Made by a program: the position numbers and the translations under genes. A stretch of 64,000 bases of DNA from Anadara kagoshimensis. Its lineage: Eukaryota > Mollusca > Bivalvia > Arcoida > Arcidae. The notes below the pieces were generated by a model. That model saw only the letters and a program-made list of their open reading frames with translations. It was not told the origin of the DNA and made no database searches. Numbering within the stretch: position 1 is the stretch's first letter; each line of letters begins with the position of its first letter. The stretch covers positions 53,365,261-53,429,260 of the forward strand of contig CM037871.1 of NCBI GenBank assembly GCA_021292105.1. The letters are read 5' to 3'. Below are positions 35,410 through 46,349 of the stretch, one piece after another.

Positions 35410-35615
35410 TACCAGTTTTAATTTTACAGCACTAGACGGCCATTTCGGAATACAATTCCTCATCATTAGTGCTTGGATCATAATTATGAAACCAAAATTG
35501 TTATCAAGATGTTGAAAAGATACGGTACCTAAAGGACCAAAATACATTAAGACCAAATTTAGTAAGGAAATACTTTGCATGAGGGAGTATACCTTAGTTT
35601 TTGAGAAATTTTGAT
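35410..35615 (-). mobile_element. Hammerhead-bearing dispersed repeat, copy B (near full length)
   Basis: On the minus strand it begins CTCAAAAACTAAGGTATACT, passes through CTTTGCATGAGG-type and ATTTTGGTCCTTT blocks, then the hammerhead core, and ends near CTGGTATAATATGTA. The same order, starting from CTCAAAAACTAAGGTATACT, is found on the plus strand at 59462-59690, which defines a unit of about 205-230 bp. Confidence 0.65.
35428..35473 (-). ncRNA. Hammerhead ribozyme-like motif, copy B
   Basis: On the minus strand: AGCACTA (stem I), ATGATGA (core, first C of CTGATGA changed to A), GGAAT-TGT-ATTCC (perfect 5-bp stem II), GAAA (intact), TGGCC (short stem III region), GTC (expected cleavage triplet), TAGTGCT (perfect 7-bp stem I return). 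It is the best-paired copy in the window. The C3 change, a critical core base, should abolish or greatly reduce cleavage. Confidence 0.65.
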
Positions 35616-35896
35616 AAACCTACATCATTCTTTAGATTAAATGAAATGGAGACACCAATAACCAGAGCCATTGGTACCTGTGGTTTCATGAACTTTAATC
35701 CATATATCCATATATTAACATCAACATGTGATTGTAAGACCTTGACTTTGGATGGTCATCAAACAAACCTGATAAAAATGCCAATAGTTTCCATTGATGT
35801 GGTGAAACTGTTTTTGTTGTGTCCTAACCAATCTCTTTATTTCACAATAAGGTTCTACAACAACTTTATGTAATGCAAAATGCATAATCTCCCTCA

Positions 35897-35919
35897 CCCC
35901 CCCCCCCCCCCCCCCCCCC
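35897..35919. repeat. Poly-C tract
   Basis: Twenty-three consecutive Cs (G-tract on the minus strand). The glycine-rich minus-strand frame through it is an artefact. Confidence 0.9.
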
Positions 35920-36479
35920 TCGCTTTTTTCTGAAAAAAAAATGATGAGTGCAATCTGAGTGCAGACCTTGGTTGTAGATTTTTCCCATCTACACTGATCT
36001 GGTTTCATAAATATTCTTTAAAGTAACTAAGATTTTCCTTAACTTAAATCTGTCAAATTATAAATTTTAATGATATTGTTAAGTTGTTAATTTTTAAGAT
36101 ATTGAGTTATTTAAGGTGTCATTTTGGAGATCATTTTAACCTTATAACAGTTGTATTCAGTTTTTGTCAAAAAATTTAATCTGTAGTTCCGAAAAAGGTT
36201 GTCAAAATTTGCAAAATTTAAGTTAAGGAATGATTGTGAAACTGGCATCTGGACATGTTGGCATGGCCAATGTTGGCAAATAAGAATGAGTATCTAATTT
36301 TTCTGAGCAAAGGTTTGAAATTAAGGAAGCCCACAAACCCCAGATCTGAAACTCTTCAACTGGACATACAACACTGTTTAATTACCATACAGAAAACTGA
36401 AATTTGAGATACTGAGGGCTGGATAACTGGAAGCTATCTTTATGGATACTGAACACCTATAATATATGCTGGTAGGTGT
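35920..36479. other. Non-coding DNA
   Basis: AT-rich sequence; nothing recognised. Confidence 0.4.
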
Positions 36480-37105
36480 TAAATATTCATAACTGTGAAG
36501 ATTATAGTTTCTACTTTCTAGTTACCGCTAGATCAGACCGGTTAGAATTTCACTATAATTCAGACACAATTCTAACCACTTTGTTTTATCATTTAGCTAA
36601 CACAAGTGCATGTCCAAATCAAACCAAAAATTGTCAAAATGCCAAAAAAAATTATTCCTTGTTTGAAAGAGACTGACAGAAAAAAGTAGCCACAGAACAG
36701 CACTGATTACCAGTAACTACAATGTAAAGATTCAATCATATTTACATGCTTGTGAATGCAAATGCTTGTTTGCCGAAAATATATATCATCTTTCTCATAA
36801 CTGTGAAGATAGATTCAAGTTACCTAGCTCTGACCGGTTAGAATTTCACTCTAATTCAGACACCATTCTTAGCAGTAAATGTCCAAATCAAACAAAAAAT
36901 TGTCAAAATGCCAAAATTTTTAAAGTTGATTTCAACTAAAATATTTCCTTTTTGTTGAAAGAGACTGACAAAAAAAGTAGCCACAGAACAGCATTGATTA
37001 TTTTAGCTACATGTATGTGGACCACAATGTGAAGTTTTAATCATATTTACATGCTTGTGAATGCAAATACTTGTATGCAGAAAATTTATATCATCTTTTC
37101 TGTAA
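36480..37105. repeat. Two-copy ~307-bp tandem duplication
   Basis: CATAACTGTGAAG, GGTTAGAATTTCACT, TTGTCAAAATGCCAAA, GAAAGAGACTGAC and AAGTAGCCACAGAACAGCA occur in the same order in 36487-36790 and 36795-37105. Divergence is about 10-15% by eye, so the duplication is old. Confidence 0.85.
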
Positions 37106-38390
37106 TTCAGATTTAATGATTATCTGTAGTCTGTATGATGTAATACCAATAAACTCCGCAATAAACATTTATTATGCTGCACAATCTATAGACAGATTTA
37201 TCAAAGATGAAAATTTGTCGGAGCAAAATGAAAATTAATTCAAAAGGTGATCAAAAAGACTTGGTAACAAATTTGTAAATTTTATGTTCATGCATGCAGC
37301 TCCAGAGAGAAAATCTATAAATGGTAAACAGGTTTGGAGGAAAATAAATTGCTTCTTTTTAAAATTTGAAAACAAGTTATCAATGATATTAGATTTAAAT
37401 CAAAATTTCATAGAAAATTAAAGCAAATTTTTGGCATTTTCAATTACTGATGCAGTAAAACCTTGTAACAATGCCCTGTGATGACATTGCCCTCTCGTTG
37501 GTCATCACACTATTTTATTGTCCCAAAACCCATTTCTTGTTTTTTTTTTTTCATTTTAAGCCTGTCTAAATTTATTGCCAAATCCTTTTAAATTGTTAAA
37601 TATATACCATAAAACACAATATTCTAAGTACCATGGCTGCAGAACTCTAGTATTAATGTTTGGCATATACACAAAATATATTTCCCACTGGGACTGAATA
37701 TTGGAAGTTCTCCATATGATTTGAATTGAGGTTGAAGAATATATAATTAAGATGCCTTTTTTTCAGCCTTAGAATTTTACAATTACCTGGCTGTATAAAT
37801 ATAAAATATATCAAAGACAGTCAGCGGTACCCTGTTATATGAGGGTTCATTATCTGACATTTCTCTCCTCTAATCTATCTCTGGGGGAGGACCAAAAACA
37901 AAACAATTGATTTTATAACCCTACAGGGCCTCCATATAATAACATTATATACAGGACAGATTCCACAATTATCAAATTATTTTTGATGGCTTAAGGAATA
38001 TTTGTTTAAACCAACATGAGGACTGGAAATCAATATTCCACATAAATGGATGTCACACTGGATCATTTTTATGTCTTAGGGGTCATCTGATGTCAAAATT
38101 AGACCCAGGAAGGCAGCTCAGAGCTAGATACAAGTAAAATGTTTGTTTAGTGGTAATAACAAGGCAGGCTGCAGCATCATTAAGTTATTTATCAACTAAT
38201 ACAATCAATAATTTATATATGTATGTTAGGGGAAAAGTGGACATTTAATGTGTATATTGTGTATTGACTTAATGAGGAATTCACCATCAATTATACATGG
38301 TAAAACCTTCAGTTGATTGGGCCTTACCCAGTTCAATTATTGATCTCCCTTTTGGCTAAGTCAGGTATATTTATTCATGTAGATACAGTA
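37106..38390. other. Non-coding DNA with a MITE fragment
   Basis: A fragment of the CAGTAAAACCTTG MITE family lies at about 37453-37590. Otherwise it is AT-rich without a recognised gene. Confidence 0.45.
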
Positions 38391-39035
38391 CAGACCTGTC
38401 AAAAGTTTAACACCATGCTAATAAATTAGTGCAGAATTGACTGTACAGACCTGTCTAAAGTTTAACACCGATATAGATACCAAATTAGTGCAGAATCGAC
38501 ATTACAGACCTGTCCAAAGTTTAACACAGATATAGATACTAAATTAGTGCAGAATCAAAATTACAGACCTGTCCAAGGTTTAACAATGATATAGATACCA
38601 AATTAGTGCAGAATCAACATTACAGACCTGTCCAAACTTTAACACCAATATAGATACCAAATTAGTGCAGAATCGACATTACAGACCTGTCCAAAGTTTA
38701 ACACCGATATAGATACCAAATTAGTGCAGAATCAACATTACAGACCTGTCCAAACTTTAACACCAATATAGATACCAAATTAGTGCAGAATCGACATTAC
38801 AGACCTGTCCAAAGTTTAACAACGATATAGATACCAAATTAGTGCAGAATCGACATTACAGACCTGTCCAAAGTTTAACAACGATATAGATACCAAATTA
38901 GTGCAGAATCGACATTACAGACCTGTCCAAAGTTTAACAACGATATAGATACCAAATTAGTGCAGAATCGACATTACAGACCTGTCCAAAGTCTAACACC
39001 GAGATAGAAAACAAATTAGTACAGGATCGACAGGT
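38391..39035. repeat. 59-bp minisatellite, about 11 units
   Basis: The unit reads GACATTACAGACCTGTCCAA then AGTTTAACACCGATATAGAT then ACCAAATTAGTGCAGAATC. Sub-variants include AACTTTAACACCAAT and AGTTTAACAACGAT; the last kind forms a run of near-identical units at 38820-38990. Confidence 0.95.
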
Positions 39036-40520
39036 AAAATATCCACTATATCTCTGCTTTTCAGCAGCAGTTGTTTATCTCTTGGTGCCCAGTGTTTCAG
39101 CCATAAGCTATCCATATCTCAACTACTCAGCAGCCAAGCTTTGAATCCTTTTTGTTATCTCAGTGTTAAACTTTTCGACAAGCCTATACTGTAAGTAACA
39201 GTACACAGATATTTTATGATTCTTTAAATGACCACTCTGTGAATGTATTTTAGGTTTTCATTTAAATAGAACAAACAAGGAAGCTTATGAAATTTAATTT
39301 CTTGAACCTCTTTTAAATAGTCCAAGAACTAAAGCAGCCTTTTACATAGTTTCATGCATGCAGTGGTTTTCATAATCTTCAGCGAAAATAGTGACAAGTT
39401 AAGCAACAAGTCACCCTTCGGCCTTGGCTTGTATAAGCTGCTTTGAGATCCTAATTAAAGAGCATGAAGCTTCCTACTTTTCATTAATAGAGAACACTCA
39501 CATGTTACAAGTAGACATGTATACAGAATCTAAATAGTAACATGTAGCTAGTCATCAAAGGCAGGTGGAGTTTACACTAAAAGGTAACATCCTAGCTATA
39601 ACAGTGTTGGAAATCAGAGATCGAGATTACGGTAACAGGGGCCAAGCAGCCCAAAAGGGAGCTGGGCACCTAACTCAAAAGAGTTAAGCTTCATCCATGA
39701 AAATAACAGCCAACCCTAAAGTACAAGACTGGCTACTTTTTTAATAGTCTCCAATATACCGGTACCACAACAGTACCGCAAATGTTGAAATTATCAGACA
39801 GGGACTGGTTGAAAATTTCACCAGGAACTGATTCCCCATGCTGACTATCACAAGTTTTACTGTAATATTTGTAAGTCATGTCTTCTACCCACATTGTGAA
39901 GAACCAACATACACAGCTCAATGAATTTATTAAATAATGAAACAGATTTATAAAATTTTAATCTTATTTTGCAGTTTCCATTTACTGTTAAATATATTGA
40001 TTATCAATTATGTTTGTAAATTATGAAATTCCGATTGTGAAAATAGATACATATTAACAACTTAGATCAAAGTTATATCAGCAAAAATCATGCTTTATTC
40101 ATGGAGTCTGAATATTAAATGCCTGGAATGTGATACGCTTCACATTAATTTTAATTTTTTGGTCTGCATGCCTTTAACTATCTTTACAGTATGAATTTTC
40201 ATTGTTTGATTGATCTGTCTCGTTCTGTAAGGTAATAAATGTTGATACCATTACTTTGCCAATCTTTAATGCGCATTGGCTCTTGTTATCACGAGCTGAA
40301 CAGAAAATGTGTGAATTTTTCTACATATATTTACATTCACATGCACAGTAATGTGACCAAACCTTCCAGTAAATATTTTTATTTATAAATATTCATAAAT
40401 CATAGGTTCCATAACAACTCTGGCTAATATATATATATACAAATGTGAATATATTTTTTATTATCTTCTCCAATACAAGACATGTATTCAGTAATAAATA
40501 AAATGTACATGTCCTAATAC
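39036..40520. other. Non-coding DNA
   Basis: AT-rich sequence with a TA run near 40428-40440. No gene recognised. Confidence 0.4.
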
Positions 40521-40708
40521 AATACACACATGTACTTAGTCCTTAATTTTGAAATACTGTACACATGTCCGAAACATTTAAAATTCAGAAATACCGTACA
40601 CAAATGTCCGAAACATTTAAAATTCAGAAATACCGTACACAAATGTCCGAAACATTTAAAATTCAGAAATACCATACACAAATGTCCGAAACATTTAAAA
40701 TCGCCTAT
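40521..40708. repeat. 39-bp tandem repeat, four units
   Basis: The unit is TGTCCGAAACATTTAAAATT then CAGAAATACCGTACACAAA. Four copies are nearly identical and a decayed half unit precedes them. The unit is a multiple of three, so two plus-strand frames look open; neither is a gene. Confidence 0.9.
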
Positions 40709-41386
40709 TTTTCCAGAATGAAGATACTTCTGCTTATTTTATATTTTACATCAAATAAATTTAAACATTTTTTTAACGTCTCTTATACAGATTATCATTA
40801 ATAATTTTTAATTCAGTACAAGTTATTTTTAACATCAGACTGGCTTTTTTTTAAAATTGCACATTTCTGCTCTCAAAGTAAATCTAATAATATACAGTTT
40901 TTGATAACAACAAAAATAATGCTTTAGACCCTGAAATTAAACTTTTTTTCAAAAAAGGTATAACTTCGATACTAACAAACAAAGTCTAATTTTATACAGA
41001 TTTTAGATATATTTATGTATTTATCAGCGTTGTTCGTCTTTTTTACGAAGTACAAGTAAATTCATATACATCCAACAGATATCAAAAGTGTTCATCCTTT
41101 ATCTATATCAAGTTTCCATGGCAATTTGAAGGTTTTAAATGGATATATGTTAAAGCTGAGAGGCAACAGACTGCTAGTACAAACAGACTTTGAAGAAATA
41201 AAAACAGTCTGATTTGGAAACTTAATCCCCCAGTGTATTGATCTACATAGAAATATAGGGGAGCATTCCTGGAGATGTTCTGACACTACTCCAGATTAAA
41301 TCATAGATAAGGGGAGCTTCCTTAATGTACTCTATGTCATCAGATAGTAGTAGTACCTGTAATGTTTGTACTGCGTATATATAGTA
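40709..41386. other. Non-coding DNA
   Basis: AT-rich sequence; nothing recognised. Confidence 0.4.
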
Positions 41387-41975
41387 GATGCTACTTTAGG
41401 GTGTGTTCACTACATCTCACCATCTTATTTCATAAGTAACCTGTTTAAACAGAAACACCATCCGGACCAAGGATGTATTTCATATACCTGTATAAAATAC
41501 TTTAGATCACTTTCATTTTCTGCGAGATTTATTTTCACATAAATTCATGACTTATCCCATTCACAAATTAAATTATCACACGAATATTTCCAGCATGCAG
41601 ATATTTCTATGTTGACATACATATGCTGTATTCAGTAAGATTCCAAACACGCAAATATTCGTGAATAAGGCCAAAATGGTCTTGGCACGAAATTTTCTAC
41701 TCATGAAAAATAAGTGATCTACAGTATGACTAGAACTACTGATGCTACTTTAGGGTGTGTTTACATCTCGATGTCATGTTATTTGACAAGAAGTGGAACT
41801 TGTTTAAACAGAAACACCACCCGAACCAAGGACTTAATTATTTCATATACTGGTATATGACTAGAAGAATTTCTTATGCTACTTTAGGGTGTGTTCACTT
41901 TATCTCGCCCCCATCTTACTCCATAAGAAGTAGAACCTGTTTAAACAGAAACATCATCCAGACCAAGCTCTATGT
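41387..41975. repeat. Three spaced copies of a ~105-bp repeat
   Basis: GCTACTTTAGGGTGTGTT, then CTGTTTAAACAGAAACA or TTGTTTAAACAGAAACA, then CCAAGGA and TATTTCATATAC occur at 41387-41493, 41741-41857 and 41875-41970. The GTTTAAAC core is palindromic. About 250 bp of other AT-rich DNA separates the first two copies, which suggests a later insertion between tandem units. Confidence 0.7.
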
Positions 41976-41990
41976 TCAGATTAGACAGGC

Positions 41991-42599
41991 ATCTAGTTTA
42001 CATTCATGTTAACTTAATTTACACACTACTAGTATGTACTAAAGAGTCTTAAAAACGCTCAGTTTAGACAGGTTATCACTTTACTCAGGGATTAAAACTC
42101 TTGCATGTTTTATATTGCAGTGTAACCTACAAGCACCAAAACAAAATCAGACAGAGAGATATCACCCCTTTATTCCCCAGGGAATCAAAGACATAAGTCA
42201 AGTCTGACCTATGTATCAGTACATGTATATATACCATTTTTAGACCAAATGGCATACATGTACATTTTTATAAAAATTTGAATTTTTCTCAAAAACATTC
42301 ATATTTTCCAAGAATTACGTAATTATACAGTACTTCTATTATTTATTTTTGTTAAAATTTGACTTTGAAATTTTAGTTTGAATTTCTATGAATCTTAAGT
42401 TTAATTTTAAAATTTAACCCTACAAATTGATGAAATAACTTAGGAAATGGTAGTTCTTTTGACTGCCTTAGACAATTAAAAAGTTAACACCTCAAACACT
42501 TTTCAAAATTAAATCTGTATACGTAAACCTTTTCAACAGTATTATAGATCTTTCATTTAAAAATGTTTACATTACAAATGCATTGCCTTATTTGAATCT
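41991..42599. other. Non-coding DNA
   Basis: AT-rich sequence; nothing recognised. Confidence 0.4.
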
Positions 42600-42830
42600 C
42601 TTTGGAACCATTGCGTTAATTTTTCGATGACAGCAGTGTGTCACGCGCTCTGTGTAAAACGATACGTCAGTTAATATCTTCAGCCAATCCGCTTTCGATG
42701 TACAGCGGAGGAACACATACCACCAAGGAACTACTTATTCATTCATAATTTCCTGCGGGTTCATTCATTAATCTATCCGGCGACTGCAGGGACGCTCTTT
42801 ACGAGCGGTTACAAACGTAGAAATTTGTCA
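42600..42830. other. CG-dinucleotide-rich patch
   Basis: Contains GTGTCACGCGCTCTGTG, AACGATACGTCAG, GCCAATCCGC and CGGCGACTGCAGGGACGC within about 200 bp of otherwise CG-poor DNA. There is no open frame of note. It may be an enhancer or promoter upstream region, or a transposon end. Confidence 0.3.
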
Positions 42831-43280
42831 TACTGCACCAATTTTAAAAATGATTTGAAAATAAAAAAGAATAATAAAACCAATATTTGTTGTCTTTTTA
42901 TATCAAAATAATTTTTTAATGATTTATGACCATTTCCCATGGCCTATAAAGATACGAAGTGAAAAAATAGTGAGTCCGAGGACACCACATTTAAATTATG
43001 AACAACTGTTTGTTATTCGACTAAATAATTATATTCATAGTAATATCTTACCAAACAGATTATTGTTTAGTGAAAAAAGGAGAAATAGAATTTAATTTTC
43101 AAAAGTGTTTTACGGAACTATATTTTACGATCGCCAAGCAACGAGACAAATCAACATGGCTGTTCTCTTTATATGGTTCTACAATAAGAGTTATCTCGCT
43201 TTAAGTGTTCCAACCACATTAATACACCGACTTTCGGAAAATTAATAATACCTTTTTGTGGGTAAAAATAATGTAAACAT

Positions 43281-43435
43281 AAGGATTGAATGTCACTTTG
43301 AATGCTGTCATCGAGGTATGACTGCATCAGCTCACGTTCAAAGTTAACATGAATCGCTTCGCGATTCATTTACTTTGAACGTGAGCTGATGCAGTCATAC
43401 CTCGATGACAGCATTCAAAGTGACATTCAATCCTT
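43281..43435. repeat. Near-perfect 155-bp palindrome with nested hairpin
   Basis: A 64-base arm (43281-43344) starting AAGGATTGAATGTCACTTTG is matched without mismatch by its reverse complement at 43372-43435. The 27-base centre is itself a hairpin, ATGAATCGC-TTC-GCGATTCAT. No repeat or element sequence elsewhere in the window matches it. A minus-strand 66-codon frame starts inside it and is regarded as incidental. Confidence 0.9.
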
Positions 43436-45260
43436 AATTTAAATGATTGAATTATGTTCATTTTACATCAGATTTTACCAAACAGTGATGAAAATAAACA
43501 AACTCTGAACCTTATTTATATGGCTACTGATGATGATTTAGAATGTTGATAATGTAAATTTATTTCAAATAATCTGTACATCTCTACAGCTCAGATTCTT
43601 TGATAATTTAAAATATCAACAATATGTTAATAGTTGAATTTAGTCTCGCTCTCTCTATTTCTCAATGGACAGGACGATTATTGAAATGTTTTTATAATTT
43701 GTAAAAAAAAAGTCTCTCCCCAATCTAGAAAATAAGGTTCAATACTTCAAATAAGAGATATTTAATAAGCACAAAATTTAAACAGTTTATAATACATTAT
43801 TGCCTATTATATATTTAAGCACAAATTTAAGTCTTGTGGTTCGAAAAAAAATTTATTACAGAAAATTCAGAAATACAAATGTATGTTTTGTCTATTTCAA
43901 GGACCTTTCATTGATCGATGATCAATGCAAGTTAAAACTTTCAGTAACTATTATCCAAACAAAGAATAAAACAACAAAATGTTATGTAACACTGTTCCTT
44001 GCCAATAATACAAAAGTTGGTATCAAGCATTTAACATGCGTTAAGAATGGAAATAATTTTGTTACTGGTGCATTATCAAGATGCTGTCTATTGATTTAAT
44101 TTCACTATCTCCTCCGGAGTTTTAGCTTTGAAAGCTTTTTATTCTACAAGCTCAGTGTCTCGCATACAAAGAAAGCAGGCTACTCCATAACAGACAAAGT
44201 GTGTAATATAGTTCAGCATTAAAATGTTCAATTTTTATCTTCCTTTCTCCATTCTTTCTTTTTTATTTATAACACAGCACTATTTTAAAATGTTCAAAAT
44301 ACACATGCAATTTATTGTGAGAAATAATCAATTTAAATATCTTTTGTATATACTCAATTATAATTTATTTGGTAACTTATAACTAATGTACAACATTTAT
44401 ATCTATAGATGTACCATTCTCTGAAATTTTAATTCAGACTGTGTAAGCCTTAAAATGATGGAATCATTTTGAACATTTTTGTGAAAAAATATTTTTCAAA
44501 TATGATTTAATCTTAATGGGTGGGGGTATAAAAGAAAGTCATTCTACCTCATTTTATTGTGAACATTAAATTTGACAATTTTCACCATTTTAATCCCTTT
44601 GTTCATTAAACAATTTTACAAATGAAGAGATACAACAACACAGATAAAAAATTATATATTCCATTACTCGTAGCCAAAATTGCCACTGGTTATTATATTT
44701 TGCGAAATTTTATTTTAGCATCTTTGTGAAAAAATACCTTAAAATGGACTAAATTAATTTTTTTTATTTGATTATTAATAACTTTATATTTGTAGAAACC
44801 TAGAAATGAAATTCAGATTTTCGTAAATGAAGAATACTGAAACTATTGGGCAAAAATATAAAACTGGTCAAAATAAAATAAATTGTAAACACAAATTATG
44901 TCCATCTATCTTTTAAGCTAGACTGAAACGTTAAGAATACTTTAAAGAAAATGTATCAATCTTGAAAAATCCTTACCATAATAATTTTAGGTGAAAATAG
45001 AAATTTTTGTGAAGGTTGATTACAAAAATTTCAGAAGTAATTTTTTTCCTTTGGGAACTCTATTTACAATCTACAAATAAAAATTATCTCTCTCTCTCTC
45101 TCTCTCTGTTATCTGCAAAAAAAAAAAAAAGCCTCAGGCCATTATTTATCTCTTGTACATATTCTTTCATCACTTTTGTCACCTGTAGTAATATAAATGT
45201 TACACTACTGACAAAATCGGTGATGGTTTTTATCCATCATATTCACACTTTCATGTTTAC
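43436..45260. other. Presumed 5' part of convertase intron 1
   Basis: AT-rich sequence downstream (minus sense) of the convertase exon. It contains a TC microsatellite (about 45087-45107) and an A run (45117-45130). The 99-codon plus-strand frame at 43800-44099 has no recognised domain. Confidence 0.45.
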
Positions 45261-45413
45261 CTCTTCTAAGAATGTAAAGCCATGTTTCTGCGCCAGGGCC
45301 CGGGCCACATCAGGTCCCCCTTTTATTTCTACGGCCCATGTGTCGGTGTAATGCTCTGCTAAAGTAAACTCTATGACAAACAGTCCAAATATTGATAGAT
45401 GGACTATGTCCAT
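45261..45413 (-). CDS. Furin/kexin-type proprotein convertase, first coding exon
   Basis: This exon encodes the first 51 residues of a secretory-pathway serine endoprotease of the subtilase S8 kexin subfamily (furin, PC1/3 and relatives), which cleaves precursor proteins at dibasic sites. It starts at an ATG with a signal peptide (MDIVHLSIFGLFVIEFTLA). The beginning of the inhibitory prodomain follows: HYTDTWAVEIKGGPDVA then RALAQKHGF, matching the family pattern F/YTNxWAVxIxGGPxxA then ARKHGF. The exon ends at LEE and is followed by AG|GTAAAC, a strong donor in phase 0. The first-exon boundary falls at the same prodomain position in vertebrate PC1/3, as I recall. The block is GC-rich compared with its surroundings. 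The catalytic Asp/His/Ser exons must lie downstream on the minus strand, but none is visible to position 1, so intron 1 probably exceeds the window. Which paralogue it is cannot be decided from the prodomain start alone. Confidence 0.8.
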
Positions 45414-45800
45414 TTTCACGGCAAAAAAATCTTTCTTGCAAATCGAATAAAATATTCGATCAGGAAAAGATCCGTTCAGCTGTTTGTTGTTGATTTGTTT
45501 CTAGATAAACTTCCAAAGAATTCAAAGAATACTTATTAACAATTAATTTTCCCATGACCAATGTTATGTTCCAACCACTGAAAAATATTTAACCATACTC
45601 CATTATGATGCTGAGATACGTGCTCGTCTTTATGTCCTAGAGCATTGAGTTCGCCGATTGTTAGTTGTTGTGTGGTCTTATTTGTTAATAGAGGGCGCTG
45701 ATAGCAGGAAGTGACGTTTTTGGGAACCATTTCAAAAGCTACAGAATGCGCGATTTCTACTTTCAGTTTCACAGGAACTCAACAAATAAAGAAGGATAGC
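45414..45800 (-). promoter_or_regulatory. Putative 5' UTR and promoter of the convertase gene
   Basis: This is the DNA immediately upstream of the convertase start codon. CAGGAAGTGACGT at 45705-45717 is a composite ETS (GGAA) plus CRE-like (GTGACGT) site of the kind common near transcription starts. GAGGGCGCTG at 45691-45700 resembles the core of a CTCF site. CG dinucleotides are more frequent here than in the surroundings. No TATA box is evident. A 78-codon minus-strand frame lies here and would be upstream of the main start; no domain is recognised. Confidence 0.4.
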
Positions 45801-46081
45801 TTGCAAAACGCATTTTACTCGCCAAGAGTTGAATGATATACAACAAAATGAAAATCGACACATTTTATTTAAAAATATTTACCATGACAATACTTGCAAA
45901 TAAAAATGTTGGCTGACCTTCTAAGGGATAAACAAATAATTCCTGGAATAAGGAAGTTTGCGGCGTAGTATGACAATTCAGCTATTTATAAACATGGATT
46001 AAACGCGGGGATTACTTGGGGTAAAATTATCTTTAAACGTACAAAAGAAGTACATGCATATGTACACCCCACCACTTCCTT
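45801..46081. other. Spacer between convertase promoter and piggyBac element
   Basis: AT-rich sequence; nothing recognised. Confidence 0.4.
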
Positions 46082-46085
46082 TTAA

Positions 46086-46097
46086 CCCTTTCACCGC
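46086..46097 (+). repeat. piggyBac left terminal inverted repeat
   Basis: CCCTTTCACCGC directly follows the TTAA target site; it matches the reverse complement of the right end at 11 of 12 positions. Confidence 0.9.
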
Positions 46098-46150
46098 TAG
46101 ACGGACATATGTGTCCCTGTTGGCAGCACGCTAGAAGGACATATATGTCC
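46095..46150 (+). promoter_or_regulatory. Left subterminal direct repeats with palindromes
   Basis: A 22-bp segment, CGCTAGAnGGACATATnTGTCC, occurs at 46095-46116 and 46129-46150, 34 bp apart. The second contains the perfect palindrome GGACATATATGTCC. Position just inside the terminal repeat suggests transposase binding sites. Confidence 0.6.
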
Positions 46151-46261
46151 TTTTTAATACATTTTATGTAATCAATATTGTCCGCGATATTTCAAAATAC
46201 ACACATAAAACGTTGTGTATCAGTGTTTAGAAAACCAAATTAATTAAAAATAACTTTGAAT

Positions 46262-46317
46262 ATGCAAATTGACGTCAACGTCAAATTTGATGGCGTCATA
46301 ATCATTTTATGACGTCA
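46262..46317 (+). promoter_or_regulatory. Octamer and two CRE palindromes upstream of the transposase start
   Basis: ATGCAAAT (octamer, 46262-46269) and TGACGTCA (CRE, 46270-46277 and 46310-46317) lie 33-88 bp upstream of the start codon, with further GACGTC-like and GGCGTCAT sequences around them. In CG-poor DNA two exact CREs this close are unlikely by chance. They suggest CREB/ATF- and POU-type input to the transposase promoter. Confidence 0.45.
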
Positions 46318-46349
46318 TATTGACGCCGGCATATTCATGACTCGACGCC

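Noticed and set aside
43156-43245. Short plus-strand frame MAVLFIWFYNKSYLAL
   Set aside because: About 30 codons, no domain and no splice or promoter support beyond a nearby CG patch.
45016-45351. 111-codon plus-strand frame
   Set aside because: It is the antisense shadow of the convertase exon plus a TC microsatellite; the minus strand gives clear family similarity.
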